64,000 bases of DNA from Arthrobacter pascens (GCF_017052465.1 NZ_JAFHKT010000115.1:1-64000); one strand, 5' to 3'. Shown: positions 20,541-30,478, numbered from the stretch's first letter. Notes: a model not told the origin generated them from the sequence alone. Made by a program: numbers and translations.

Positions 20541-23500
20541 GTGAATGAGCAACTCCCCCAGACCGACCGACCCGCAGGCCCCGCGGCCAACGGGACCGTG
20601 GCTGCCACCGTCCACGCGGCCCAGCTGCCGGGTTCGCGGTCTGCCCCGCCGGAGCGGACGCTGCTGGACATACTGCAGGAGACTGCGGCCAGGTACCCCG
20701 ATGCCTCGGCGCTTGATGACGGCCGCCAGTCCCTGAGTTACGCACAGCTGATGGCAGAGGTCCGCGCTGTAGGCCGCCGGCTTCATCTGGCGGGTCTGGG
20801 CGCCGGTGACAGGATCGGCGTCAGGATCCCGTCCGGCACCAACGAGCTGTACATTTCAATCCTTGCAGTCATGCTGATCGGGGCGGCCTACGTGCCGGTC
20901 GACGCCGACGACCCGGATGAACGCGCGAAGCTGGTCTTCAGCGAGGCGGGCGTCGCCGGCGTCCTGCGCGGCGGCGGCGACATTGTCACCGACAAAAAGC
21001 GCCCGCGCCCCTTCCCGGCGCCGCGCACGGCAGCCCCCGACGACGACGCCTGGGTGATTTTCACCTCAGGGTCCACCGGGACGCCCAAGGGGGTGGCAGT
21101 GTGCCACCGGTCATCGGCCGCGTTCGTTGACGCTGAGGCGAGGATCTTCCTGCGCGATGAGCCCGCCGGCCCCCAGGACCGCGTCCTCGCCGGCCTGTCC
21201 GTGGCGTTCGACGCCTCCTGCGAGGAGATGTGGCTGGCCTGGCGCCACGGCGCCTGCCTGGTGCCGGCACCGCGGGTTCTGGTCCGGACGGGGATGGATC
21301 TCGGGCCTTGGCTTATCAGCCACGGCATCACGGTGGTGTCCACGGTGCCCACACTGGCTGCGCTGTGGCCCGCCGAGGCCCTGGAAAACGTCCGGCTGCT
21401 GATCTTCGGCGGGGAGGCCTGCCCGCCGGAACTGGCTGAACGGCTCGCGGTGGAAGGCCGGGAGGTGTGGAACACCTACGGACCCACCGAAGCGACGGTG
21501 GTCGCCTGCGCCGCTCCCCTCGGGGGCACCGGCCCAGTCCGGATCGGGCTGCCCCTCGACGGCTGGGACCTCGCTGTGGTCGACTCCAACGACGTTCCCG
21601 TCGGCGAGGGCGAAATCGGCGAACTCATCATCGGAGGCGTCGGCCTGGCCCGCTACCTCGACCCGCAGAAGGACGCGGAAAAATACGCCCCCATGCCGGC
21701 CCTCGCGTGGGACCGCGCCTACCGCTCCGGCGACCTGGTCCGCTACGAACCCGCGGGGCTGATCTTCATCGGACGCGCCGATGAACAGGTCAAGCTGGGC
21801 GGCCGCAGGATCGAACTCGGCGAAATCGACGCCGCACTGCAGTCGCTTCCGGGCGTGGCGGGCGCAGCTGCCGCGGTCCGCACGACGGCGGCAGGCAACC
21901 AGGTCCTGGTTGGCTACCTCGCCCCCGCCGGCGCCGGCGAGCTGGATCTGGCGGCCGCCCGGGAGCTGCTGCTCGCCACGCTCCCCGCCGCGCTGATACC
22001 AATGCTGACCGTTGTCGGCAGCTTGCCCACGAAAACGAGCGGCAAAGTGGACAGGCACGCGCTGCCCTGGCCGCTGCCGGGCGCCGGCGCCACAGACGCA
22101 GCCGCTGCCCCGCTCAACCTGCCCGAAGACGCGCAGTGGATCGTGGAGCAGTGGGAGGCCGTGCTGGGAGGCAGGGTGGCTACATTGGACGCGGACTTCT
22201 TCGCCCACGGCGGCGGCTCGCTGGCGGCAGCCCAGCTCGTATCGGCCCTCCGCGTGCGGTATCCCACCATCACGGTGGCGGACATCTATGCCACTCCGCG
22301 TGTTGGCGCCCTGATCGACACCGCCCGCCAGTCCCTGCCCGACGGTGTTGCGGCAGGTCCGGCACCGGCCCGGCCGGTGCGGCCCACCGCCCGCAAGTCG
22401 CAGGTTTTCCAGACCCTTATGGGAGCCCCGCTCCATATTCTCGTGGGAATGCGCTGGCTGACCTACCTCATGGCAGCCAACAACCTGCTGGCGGCCTTTG
22501 CGGGGTTTACGGCGGCTCCGGTGCTCTCCTGGTGGTGGGTCGCAGCATCGTGGCTGGTTTTCGTCAGCCCGCTGGGGCGGATGGCCATCTCGGTCGCGGC
22601 AGCCCGCCTGCTGCTCCGGGAAGTTGTGCCCGGCACCTACCCGCGGTCCGGCCGGGTGCATCTGCGGCTCTGGCTGGCCGAGCAGATCCAGGACCTCTCC
22701 AGTGCCGTCAGCCTTGCCAGCGCACCGTGGGTTCCGTACTATGCCCGGGCGCTCGGTGCCAAGGTCGGGAGCAACGTCCATCTGCATTCGCTGCCGCCTG
22801 TGACGGGCTTCCTGTCGCTCGGCAACGGCAGCAACGTCGAGCCCGAAGTGGACCTTTCCGGATGGTGGATCGACGGCGATATGGTGCACATCGGCCACGT
22901 CCACATCGGCGCCGGGGCGTCGGTCGGCGCCCGGAGCACCCTCATGCCCGGCGCGAGCATTGGCGCCGGCGGGCAGGTGGAGCCGGGCTCCGCTGTGCTC
23001 GGCAAGGTCAAAGCCGGGCAGCTGGTAGCGGGATCTCCGGCTGAACGCCGGGGCAAGGCCAAGCAGGATTGGCCGGATTCCACGCCGTCGGGCTCCCTCA
23101 TCGGCAGGCTGTGGTTTGCCGCCTTTGCCGGCGCCTCGGCGGTGTTGGCCATGATCCCCTACGTATCCGCGGCCGCAGCAGCAATGGTGGTGTTCCTGTT
23201 CATCAGGGGAAACGAGTCCCTGACCGGAGCCTGGCCACAGCTCCTGGCCTCGCTGCCGCTGGCCGCCCTGACCTGGTTCCTGGCCAACCTGCTGCTGGTT
23301 CTGGCGGTCACGAGGCTGCTGGGGGCGGGGCTGGCGGAGGGCCACTACCGGGTGCGCAGCCGCATCGGCTGGCAAGTCTGGGCGACGGAGCGGGTCCTGG
23401 ACATGGCCCGCGACCTGCTCTTCCCCATCTACGCGAGCCTCTTCACCCCGGTCTGGCTGAGGCTGCTGGGCGCCAAAGTGGGGAAGAACGTCGAGGCATC

Positions 23501-24518
23501 CACGGTTCTCCTGCTCCCCAAGATGACGACCGTGGGCGAGGGGGCATTCCTCGCGGACGACACCATGGTGGCGTCCTATGAGCTGGCCGGCGGCTGGATA
23601 CATATCGCCCCCGCCAAGATCGGGAAACGGTCGTTTCTGGGCAACTCGGGGATGACCGCCGCCGGGCGCAACGTGCCGAAGAACTCGCTCGTGGCGGTAC
23701 TTTCGGCGACGCCCAGCAAGGCCAAGTCGGGAACGTCCTGGCTCGGCAGCCCTCCGGTCAGGCTCCGTCGCACCGCCGTTGCGTCGGACGACACACGGAC
23801 CTTCCGGCCCCATGCCAGGCTTAAGGCCGCGAGGACCCTGTGGGAGCTGTGCCGCTTCGTCCCGGTCATGCTGACAGTGGCCCTGGCAATCGGCGTCATG
23901 GTCGTCTTCGATTGGCTGGCAGCGGTGGCGGGCTATGCGGCCGCGGCCGCACTCGGAGGACTGGTGCTCATGCTCGCCGGCGGCGTCGCCGCGGCCAGCG
24001 CCGTGGCGGCCAAATGGATCCTGGTCGGAAGGATCAAGCCGGGGGAACATCCGCTGTGGAGCTCGTTCATCTGGCGCAACGAGGTGGTGGACACCTTTAT
24101 CGAGATGGTCAGCGCGCCGTGGTTCGCGCGGGCGGCCACCGGCACCCCCGCCCTCGTCTGGTGGTTGCGCGCCCTCGGCGCGAAAATTGGCCGCGGAACG
24201 TGGTGTGAGAGCTACTGGCTTCCTGAGGCAGACCTCGTGACCCTCGGCCACAGCTCGACGGTCAATCGCGGCTGCGTGGTGCAGACGCACCTCTTCCACG
24301 ACCGCGTCATGAGCATCGACGCTGTTACGCTCGAAGACGGCGCCACTATGGGCCCGCACGGCGTCATCCTGCCACAAGCACGGATCGGCGACGGCGGAAC
24401 TGTGGGCCCGGCATCACTGGTGATGCGCGGGGAGACCGTCCCGGCCGGGACGTACTGGATGGGTAACCCCGTGACCCCCTGGACCGGACCGGGAGTTCCG
24501 GCGCGGCGCCTGAAGTAG
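20541..24518 (+). CDS. Pls/PosA-type membrane non-ribosomal peptide synthetase
   Basis: Single-module NRPS of the type that makes epsilon-poly-lysine and related homopolymers at the membrane. It is 1325 aa from GTG 20541, chosen for GGGAGAG 9 nt upstream; the frame opens at 20499. The adenylation domain (about 25-520) has TSGSTGTPKGVAV, NTYGPTEATVV, YRSGDLVRYEPAGLIFIGR and the catalytic Lys in PTKTSGKVDR. The carrier domain has HGGGSLAA with Ser560. Then come three membrane helix pairs alternating with three left-handed-beta-helix-like domains, the Pls architecture. Aligned with GrsA, my reading of the pocket is DAETIGTVVK, close to a lysine code. No condensation or thioesterase domain is visible. 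Confidence 0.9.
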   Translation: MNEQLPQTDRPAGPAANGTVAATVHAAQLPGSRSAPPERTLLDILQETAARYPDASALDDGRQSLSYAQLMAEVRAVGRRLHLAGLGAGDRIGVRIPSGTNELYISILAVMLIGAAYVPVDADDPDERAKLVFSEAGVAGVLRGGGDIVTDKKRPRPFPAPRTAAPDDDAWVIFTSGSTGTPKGVAVCHRSSAAFVDAEARIFLRDEPAGPQDRVLAGLSVAFDASCEEMWLAWRHGACLVPAPRVLVRTGMDLGPWLISHGITVVSTVPTLAALWPAEALENVRLLIFGGEACPPELAERLAVEGREVWNTYGPTEATVVACAAPLGGTGPVRIGLPLDGWDLAVVDSNDVPVGEGEIGELIIGGVGLARYLDPQKDAEKYAPMPALAWDRAYRSGDLVRYEPAGLIFIGRADEQVKLGGRRIELGEIDAALQSLPGVAGAAAAVRTTAAGNQVLVGYLAPAGAGELDLAAARELLLATLPAALIPMLTVVGSLPTKTSGKVDRHALPWPLPGAGATDAAAAPLNLPEDAQWIVEQWEAVLGGRVATLDADFFAHGGGSLAAAQLVSALRVRYPTITVADIYATPRVGALIDTARQSLPDGVAAGPAPARPVRPTARKSQVFQTLMGAPLHILVGMRWLTYLMAANNLLAAFAGFTAAPVLSWWWVAASWLVFVSPLGRMAISVAAARLLLREVVPGTYPRSGRVHLRLWLAEQIQDLSSAVSLASAPWVPYYARALGAKVGSNVHLHSLPPVTGFLSLGNGSNVEPEVDLSGWWIDGDMVHIGHVHIGAGASVGARSTLMPGASIGAGGQVEPGSAVLGKVKAGQLVAGSPAERRGKAKQDWPDSTPSGSLIGRLWFAAFAGASAVLAMIPYVSAAAAAMVVFLFIRGNESLTGAWPQLLASLPLAALTWFLANLLLVLAVTRLLGAGLAEGHYRVRSRIGWQVWATERVLDMARDLLFPIYASLFTPVWLRLLGAKVGKNVEASTVLLLPKMTTVGEGAFLADDTMVASYELAGGWIHIAPAKIGKRSFLGNSGMTAAGRNVPKNSLVAVLSATPSKAKSGTSWLGSPPVRLRRTAVASDDTRTFRPHARLKAARTLWELCRFVPVMLTVALAIGVMVVFDWLAAVAGYAAAAALGGLVLMLAGGVAAASAVAAKWILVGRIKPGEHPLWSSFIWRNEVVDTFIEMVSAPWFARAATGTPALVWWLRALGAKIGRGTWCESYWLPEADLVTLGHSSTVNRGCVVQTHLFHDRVMSIDAVTLEDGATMGPHGVILPQARIGDGGTVGPASLVMRGETVPAGTYWMGNPVTPWTGPGVPARRLK

Positions 24519-24573
24519 TTGCCGCAGAATGACCACAAGACCGTTCGACTAGCTTGATTGAGGCGTCCGCCTG

Positions 24574-25929
24574 ATGAGTTCTCCAGAATCCCCCGCCCCG
24601 GCAGCCGCGCTGCCCGCGGCGGGGACCGGCACCACCGATCCTTACGTCACGGGACACGGCACGGATGCCTACCGCGTCCTGCGTTACGAGCTGGAGCTTG
24701 ATTACAAGCTTGCCAGCAACCGGCTCATCGGCCGCGCAGTGGTGCGGGCAGTGGCGGCCCGCACCATCTCCGCGGTGGTCCTGGACATGACGGGCCTCCG
24801 TGCCCTGAAAATCGCGTTGAACGGCTCCCGGGTTCGAAGGTACACGCAACGCGCCGAGCAGCTGGTGGTTCACTGCGAACGCGCCCTGAACCCGGGCGAA
24901 GAATTCACCCTGGACATCCGCTACGCCGGCAATCCCGAGCCGCGCAAAGGCATCTGGGGCGAAGTGGGCTGGGAGGAACTGACGGACGGGGTGCTGGTTG
25001 CCGGCCAGCCCAACGGAGCGCCGTCCTGGTTCCCGTGCAACGACCACCCCCGGAACAAGGCCAGCTACCGCATTTCCGTCACGACCGATGCCGGATACCG
25101 GGCAGTGTGCAACGGCCTGCTGGTGGGCCACTTCACCAGGTCGAGCCGACAGACCTGGGTCTATGAACAGACCGAGCCCATGGCGACGTACCTGGCAACG
25201 GTGCAGATCGGCAGGTATGAGCTGCTGGCCCTTCCCTCGTCGGGAGGGGTGGCACAGTTCGTGGCCGTGACAGCCGCGCTGGCCGGTTCGGCCCGGGCCG
25301 GGCTGGCGCGCCAGCCGGAGATGATGCGCACGTTCGTTGGCTGCTTTGGGCCATACCCCTTTCCGGAGTACACCGTGGTGGTCGCCGACGACGACCTCGA
25401 AATCCCCCTCGAAGCGCAGTCGCTGTCCATCCTCGGCCGCAACCATCTTGACCACGGGTGGGAGTCGCAGCGGCTCGTCGCGCACGAACTTGCCCACCAG
25501 TGGTTCGGCAACTCGCTGACGCTCAGCTCCTGGAGCGATATCTGGCTCCATGAGGGCTTCGCCTGCTATGCCGAATGGATCTGGTCCGAGGAGGCCGGCG
25601 TCATGCCCGTCCAGGGACGGGCCGCAGCGGCTTGGCGGAAGCTTGAGGCCGGCATCCAGGACATCCTCGTGGGCGATCCCGGTCCCGAGCTCATGTTCGA
25701 TGACCGGGTGTACAAACGCGGCGCACTGGCCCTGCACGCCCTGCGCCGGGAATGCGGAGACCTGGCGTTCTTCGCCCTCCTGCACGAATGGACCAGGGGC
25801 ATGCGCCACGGCTCGGTAACCACGGCCGAGTTCATCCTGACGGCCGACCGGGTCACAGGGCTGGATTCGGAGTCTTTGCTGCACCCCTGGCTGTACGAAG
25901 AGTCTCTGCCGCCACTGGCCGGCGCGTAA
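24574..25929 (+). CDS. M1 family zinc metallopeptidase (short form)
   Basis: Gluzincin aminopeptidase-type protein, 451 aa, about half the length of PepN because the C-terminal helical domain is absent. The zinc site is HELAH (304-308) with the third ligand Glu327 in LHEGFA. The substrate-binding GxMEN motif is replaced by IPLEAQS. There is no signal peptide. It starts 55 bp after the NRPS on the same strand, so it is likely co-transcribed. It could trim or degrade the NRPS product, as metallopeptidases do for epsilon-poly-lysine in producers, but that is inference. Confidence 0.9.
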   Translation: MSSPESPAPAAALPAAGTGTTDPYVTGHGTDAYRVLRYELELDYKLASNRLIGRAVVRAVAARTISAVVLDMTGLRALKIALNGSRVRRYTQRAEQLVVHCERALNPGEEFTLDIRYAGNPEPRKGIWGEVGWEELTDGVLVAGQPNGAPSWFPCNDHPRNKASYRISVTTDAGYRAVCNGLLVGHFTRSSRQTWVYEQTEPMATYLATVQIGRYELLALPSSGGVAQFVAVTAALAGSARAGLARQPEMMRTFVGCFGPYPFPEYTVVVADDDLEIPLEAQSLSILGRNHLDHGWESQRLVAHELAHQWFGNSLTLSSWSDIWLHEGFACYAEWIWSEEAGVMPVQGRAAAAWRKLEAGIQDILVGDPGPELMFDDRVYKRGALALHALRRECGDLAFFALLHEWTRGMRHGSVTTAEFILTADRVTGLDSESLLHPWLYEESLPPLAGA

Positions 25930-25942
25930 CGCCAGGGCCCAG

Positions 25943-26590
25943 TCAGCAGACGGCCACCGCCGCCACGAGCCCTGCAGGCAGGCCCGCCGTCATGGCGCTG
26001 ACGGCGGAAACTTCGGGGCAGTGCAGCGTGTCCACTGTTGCCGGCGGCACCAGCAGTCCGTCACCGGTCATCTTGAGCCATGCCTCCTTCCGTGCCCAGA
26101 GCCTGGCGCGCTCACGCAACAGCGCGCCGTTCCGCAACCCGGACACCGCCAAGCGTTCGGGCCCAGTAAGCGCCACGGCCTCAAAGCCTGAAAAATCGGT
26201 GCGCAGGGGATCCTCGAGGTCGACTCCCAGCCTGCTCCCCGGGCGCGGCGACGTCACGGCTGCCACGAGTATCCAGCCTGCGGCCCGGGACAGGCTGAGG
26301 AGCAACGGCAGCCTGACGCCGGCGCGGGAGTATCCGGGCCGTCCATGCGACAGCTCCGGACCGCTGCCGCACCGTGGACAGCTGTAGCCGCAGGTCAGCT
26401 CCCGCGCCGGAACCCCCAGCAGCTCAGCCGCAAACTCCCGCTGGGTGATGCGCCCCGCCAGGAAGGCGCGGCGGGCGGCGGGCTCCATGGCTGCGGCGCG
26501 TGCAAGCTCAGCAGGGTCAAGCAATGATTCGTCGGCGGGGCGAACCGGGGAGGCGCGAAAGACCACGCCGGATGGCGTGGTCTTTCGCAT
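25943..26590 (-). CDS. 4'-phosphopantetheinyl transferase, Sfp type
   Basis: Transfers phosphopantetheine from CoA to a carrier-protein serine; Ser560 of the neighbouring NRPS is the obvious partner. It is 215 aa from the ATG. Family motifs are LSLSRAAGWILVA, the Mg-binding GVDLEDP and WARKEAWLKMTGDGL. Four cysteines cluster in LTCGYSCPRCG, unusual for the family. The first 11 codons lie in a 15-bp perfect hairpin, so a GTG start near residue 9 (VVFRASPV) is also possible. It converges on the peptidase gene, 13 bp apart. Confidence 0.88.
   Translation of the reverse strand: MRKTTPSGVVFRASPVRPADESLLDPAELARAAAMEPAARRAFLAGRITQREFAAELLGVPARELTCGYSCPRCGSGPELSHGRPGYSRAGVRLPLLLSLSRAAGWILVAAVTSPRPGSRLGVDLEDPLRTDFSGFEAVALTGPERLAVSGLRNGALLRERARLWARKEAWLKMTGDGLLVPPATVDTLHCPEVSAVSAMTAGLPAGLVAAVAVC
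26555..26588. terminator. 15-bp perfect hairpin between pheT and the phosphopantetheinyl transferase
   Basis: GCGAAAGACCACGCC (26555-26569) and its exact complement (26574-26588) flank a 4-nt loop. It begins 40 bp past the pheT stop, so it is placed to end pheST transcription, though without a T-run. It also covers codons 2-11 of the downstream gene and could hide that gene's start. Confidence 0.6.
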
Positions 26591-26627
26591 TGTTCCCTGG
26601 CTGGCCCTCAGGCGACTCGTCCCTCGG

Positions 26628-29171
26628 CTAGCGCTGGACGGCGCCGAAGCGCTCCGCAGCCACGGCCACTGCGCTCTCGCGGGCTGCCGAGGCCTCGTCG
26701 GCAGTCAGCGTCCGGTCATTGGCGCGGAACCGGAGGCCGAACGCCAGTGACTTCTTGCCGTCCTCGATGCCCTTTCCGGCGTAAACGTCGAACAGGGCCA
26801 CGTCTTCCAGGAGCTCACCGGCTCCTTCCCGCAGTGCGGCCAGGACGTCATCGGCAGGAACGTCCTGCGGCACCACGAGTGCCACGTCCTGGGTGGCGAC
26901 GGGGAACGTGGAGATGTGGCGCGCCACGATGACGTCAGCGGCAGCCTCGAACAGGGCATCCGCGTTGATCTCAAGCGCGACGGAACGGGCAGGCATGTCC
27001 GAGGCAGCCAGGAGCTTCGGGTGCAGCTCGCCGGCGTAGCCCACCACCTCGCCGGTGCGCAGCGACAGCTGCGCGGCGCGGCCGGGGTGGAATGCCTGGT
27101 GGTGGCCCTGTCCCACCACGATCTCAACACCCAGGACGTCGCCCGCAAGCCGCGCAATGTCCAGCGCATCCGCCCAGTCCCAGGCCCGCGGGGTGTGTCC
27201 GGCGGCGGCCGGTGAGTCGTGGCCGGTCAGGACGGCGGCGACGTGCAGCGGCTGGTCCGGGACGCCGTCGTACAGCGCGTCCAGCACCTCATCGGACGGC
27301 CTGACACCCAGCGGCGGAATGGAGGCCGTGCCCACGGTGCCGCCGGGCAGGAAGACGAGCCCTGCCTCGAACAGCGCGAGATCGCGGAAGCCGCGCGAGT
27401 GGTTGCGCTTGGCCACCTCGATGAGCCCCGGAAGCACGGACGTCCGCAGGTAGCCGTGCTCCTCGCTGATCGGGTTGGCCAGCTTGACGGCCGTCCGGGA
27501 GGCCCCCGCCTCGGCCACGCCGAAGGTGTCGTTGGCAGCCTTGGACACGAACGGATAGGCCAGGACTTCGGTGAGCCCGGCGTCGGCAAGGGCCTGGATC
27601 AGGCGCCGCCGCTGCTGCTGCACGCGGGTCAGCCCCCGGCCCGGAGGAGCCACGGGAAGCGTCGCCGGGATCTGGTCGTAGCCCACCAGGCGGGCGATTT
27701 CCTCGGACAGGTCTTCCTTGGTTTCAAGGTCGTTCCGCCAGCTGGGCGCCGAAACCGTCCAGCCGCCGTCGGCCTTTTCCACCACGGCACCGAGATCCTC
27801 GAGGGAAGTGACGATCTGTTCTTCGGTGAAGTCGATGCCGATCCGTTCGGCGGCGAAGCCGGCCGGCAAGGCGATGGTCACGGCGTCAGGTGCGTTCCCG
27901 ACGTCGGTCCCCGCCTCGTCGGCGGTGCCTCCGGCGAGTTCAACCAGGAGGTCGACGGCGCGCTGCGCAGCGGTGTTCGCCACCTGCCAGTCGACGCCGC
28001 GCTCGAAGCGCTTGGAGGCCTCCGACGGCAGCTTGTGGCGACGGCGTGAGCGGGCAATCGAAACTTCCTCGAAGTGGGCAGCCTCGACCAGGACCGTGGA
28101 CGTTGCGTCAGAGACCTCGGTCGAGGCGCCGCCCATGACGCCTGCGACGCCGATGGGACCGGACTCGTCCGTGATGAGCAGGTCCTCGACGTCGAGGGAG
28201 CGCTCCTTGCCGTCGAGGGTGGTGAGCTTCTCCCCCGCTACGGCACGCCGCACCACGATGCCGCCGGACAGTTTGTCCTGGTCGTAGAAATGCAGCGGCT
28301 GGCCGAGTTCCAGCATGACGTAGTTCGAGATGTCCACCGGCAGCGAGATGGAGCGGATCCCGGCCAACCTAAGCCTGGAACTCATCCACGGCGGAGTGGG
28401 CCGCGTGGCATCCACGCCGCGGACTGTGCGGGCCACGAAGCGGTCGCAGCCCGGCTTGCCGTAGATGGGGGCGTCGTCGTTGATCTTGACGCCATAGCCG
28501 CCTGACAGAGTGGCCGGCGGCTGAACCTTCGAAGCGGGGTCCGTAAATGTAGTGCCGGTGGCGTGGGCGTATTCACGCGCGACGCCACGGATCGAGAAGG
28601 CGTATCCGCGGTCCGGGGTGACGTTGATCTCGGCGGCCTGGTCGTAAAGGCCCAGGAGGTCCATGGCGTCTGTCCCGATTTCCGGGTCCAGCCCGATCCT
28701 CGAGAGCACCAGGATGCCGTCATGGTCCTCGCCGATGCCGAGTTCACGCACAGAGGCGATCATGCCCGCGGACAGGTGCCCGTAGGTTTTCCGCGCCGAG
28801 ATGTGGAAGTCGCCGGGCAGCACGGCACCGGGAAGGGTGACAACGACCTTGTCCCCCTCCACGAAGTTGTGGGCGCCGCAGATGATGCCCTGGACACCCG
28901 AAGGATCAATGCCCTTGCCGGTGAGGGTCTGCTCCTGCCCCTCGGGGACGACGCGGACCTGGCACCAGTTGATGGTCTTGCCGTTGGTCTGCGGCTCCTT
29001 AACCAGGCTCAGGACCTGGCCCACCACGACGGGCCCCTTGAGGCCGTCGGTAGGACGGTGGACCGCTTCTTCTTCAAAGCCGACCTTGACGAGTTCGGCC
29101 ATGACGTCTTCAGCCGTTGCTCCGGCCGGTACCTGCGCGAATTCACGCAGCCAGGAAAGTGGGATACGCAC
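26628..29171 (-). CDS. pheT: phenylalanyl-tRNA synthetase beta subunit
   Basis: Beta chain of the alpha2-beta2 enzyme charging tRNA-Phe. It is 847 aa. An N-terminal EMAP/OB tRNA-binding domain (about 40-160) with GVQGIICGAHN is followed by B3/B4 editing domain, B5 and the C-terminal FDX-anticodon-binding domain (last about 95 residues, starting near HISTFPVATQDVALVV). It starts 3 bp after pheS, a coupled operon. Confidence 0.98.
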   Translation of the reverse strand: MRIPLSWLREFAQVPAGATAEDVMAELVKVGFEEEAVHRPTDGLKGPVVVGQVLSLVKEPQTNGKTINWCQVRVVPEGQEQTLTGKGIDPSGVQGIICGAHNFVEGDKVVVTLPGAVLPGDFHISARKTYGHLSAGMIASVRELGIGEDHDGILVLSRIGLDPEIGTDAMDLLGLYDQAAEINVTPDRGYAFSIRGVAREYAHATGTTFTDPASKVQPPATLSGGYGVKINDDAPIYGKPGCDRFVARTVRGVDATRPTPPWMSSRLRLAGIRSISLPVDISNYVMLELGQPLHFYDQDKLSGGIVVRRAVAGEKLTTLDGKERSLDVEDLLITDESGPIGVAGVMGGASTEVSDATSTVLVEAAHFEEVSIARSRRRHKLPSEASKRFERGVDWQVANTAAQRAVDLLVELAGGTADEAGTDVGNAPDAVTIALPAGFAAERIGIDFTEEQIVTSLEDLGAVVEKADGGWTVSAPSWRNDLETKEDLSEEIARLVGYDQIPATLPVAPPGRGLTRVQQQRRRLIQALADAGLTEVLAYPFVSKAANDTFGVAEAGASRTAVKLANPISEEHGYLRTSVLPGLIEVAKRNHSRGFRDLALFEAGLVFLPGGTVGTASIPPLGVRPSDEVLDALYDGVPDQPLHVAAVLTGHDSPAAAGHTPRAWDWADALDIARLAGDVLGVEIVVGQGHHQAFHPGRAAQLSLRTGEVVGYAGELHPKLLAASDMPARSVALEINADALFEAAADVIVARHISTFPVATQDVALVVPQDVPADDVLAALREGAGELLEDVALFDVYAGKGIEDGKKSLAFGLRFRANDRTLTADEASAARESAVAVAAERFGAVQR

Positions 29172-29174
29172 TGT

Positions 29175-30236
29175 TTAGATCTCCATCCCGAAGTGCTCGC
29201 TGAAACGTACATCGCCTTCGATCATGTCGCGCATGTCGCCGACCTCATTGCGGAACATGAGCGTGCGCTCGATGCCCATGCCGAAAGCAAAACCTGAATA
29301 GATGTCCGGATCGATGCCCGCGGCGCGGAGGACGGTGGGGTTGACCATGCCGCAGCCGCCCCATTCGATCCAGCGCGGACCGCCCTTGGCGCCCGGGTGG
29401 AAGATGTCCAGTTCCGCGGACGGCTCGGTGAACGGGAAGTAATTCGGGCGCAGCCGGATCTGCGCTTCGTCGCCGAACATCTGGCGGGCGAAGTGCTCCA
29501 GGGTGCCGCGCAGGTCGGCCATGCTGAGGTTCTTATCGATCGCGAGGCCCTCGAACTGGTGGAACACGGGCGTGTGCGTGGCGTCGAGTTCGTCGGTGCG
29601 GAACACCTTGCCGGGGCACAGCACATAGATCGGCACCTCGCGTTCGAGCATGGAGCGGACCTGCACCGGGGAGGTGTGGGTGCGCATGAGGAGGTGCGCC
29701 TCCGGCGGCTCCACGAAGAAGGTGTCCTGCATCTCGCGGGCCGGGTGGTCCGGCTTGAAGTTCAGTGCGTCGAAGTTGAACCACTCGGATTCGACTTCCG
29801 GGCCCTCGGCGATTTCCCAGCCCATGCCGACGAAGATGTCCGCCACGCGGTCCTGCAGTGTGGAGAGCGGGTGGCGCGCTCCGGCCCGGCGGCGGCGCGG
29901 GGCTGCCGTCACATCGACGGTTTCCTCGACCAGGATGCGGGCGTCGTTCTCGGCCTCAAGCTCGGCGGTGCGGTCGGCGAGCGCCTTGCTGACGCGTCCG
30001 CGGGAGGACCCCATGAGCTTTCCGGCGACGGCCTTCTGGTCTTTTGGCAGGCGCCCGATCTCGCGGTTCGCGAGGCTCAGCGGCGATTTCTCCCCGGTGT
30101 GGGCCAAACGGACGGCCTTGAGTTCATCGAGCGTGGAGGCACCGGCGATGGCGGAGATTGCCTGCTCGACGGCGGCGGTGATGGCGGCTTCATCCAGAGG
30201 GTTCGGGACGGCAGCGCCCGGCAAAGTTTCAGTCAT
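29175..30236 (-). CDS. pheS: phenylalanyl-tRNA synthetase alpha subunit
   Basis: Catalytic subunit, class II synthetase, 353 aa. An N-terminal coiled coil (about 15-90) precedes the catalytic core. Motif 2 is around [12 protein letters not shown] and motif 3 is [25 protein letters not shown] is also family-typical. The 242 bp upstream hold no T-box or attenuator that I can recognise. Confidence 0.98.
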   Translation of the reverse strand: MTETLPGAAVPNPLDEAAITAAVEQAISAIAGASTLDELKAVRLAHTGEKSPLSLANREIGRLPKDQKAVAGKLMGSSRGRVSKALADRTAELEAENDARILVEETVDVTAAPRRRRAGARHPLSTLQDRVADIFVGMGWEIAEGPEVESEWFNFDALNFKPDHPAREMQDTFFVEPPEAHLLMRTHTSPVQVRSMLEREVPIYVLCPGKVFRTDELDATHTPVFHQFEGLAIDKNLSMADLRGTLEHFARQMFGDEAQIRLRPNYFPFTEPSAELDIFHPGAKGGPRWIEWGGCGMVNPTVLRAAGIDPDIYSGFAFGMGIERTLMFRNEVGDMRDMIEGDVRFSEHFGMEI

Positions 30237-30466
30237 CTACTGTTCTTAGCTACGAGTCGGGTGATGCCAATGGCCGGTGCTGCTGTGCCGGTTCCCCGGC
30301 AGCGCGTCCGTCACTGGCACGTCATTGCCTGACGCCATCCGGTGACGCCCTGCAAGGACAAGGGCAGGCTCGCCGGAGGTTGGCCGGCAGGCACTGTTCC
30401 CAGTCTAATTGACCGCGCCCCGCAGCCCGAACGGGACGGCCCATGTGCAGTGCGCGTGCCCGCCGC

Positions 30467-30472
30467 TAGCAT
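30467..30472 (+). promoter_or_regulatory. -10 box, leaderless type
   Basis: TAGCAT lies 6 nt before the ATG at 30479, with no Shine-Dalgarno. Confidence 0.45.
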
Positions 30473-30478
30473 GGCCTC

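Noticed and set aside
21111..24377. 1088-codon open frame antisense to the NRPS
   Set aside because: High-GC third-position shadow of a strongly supported gene; no ribosome site and no recognisable domain in its translation.
30237..30478. T-box or Phe leader-peptide attenuator upstream of pheS
   Set aside because: I looked for a T-box sequence, a Phe-rich short frame and a terminator/antiterminator pair and found none.
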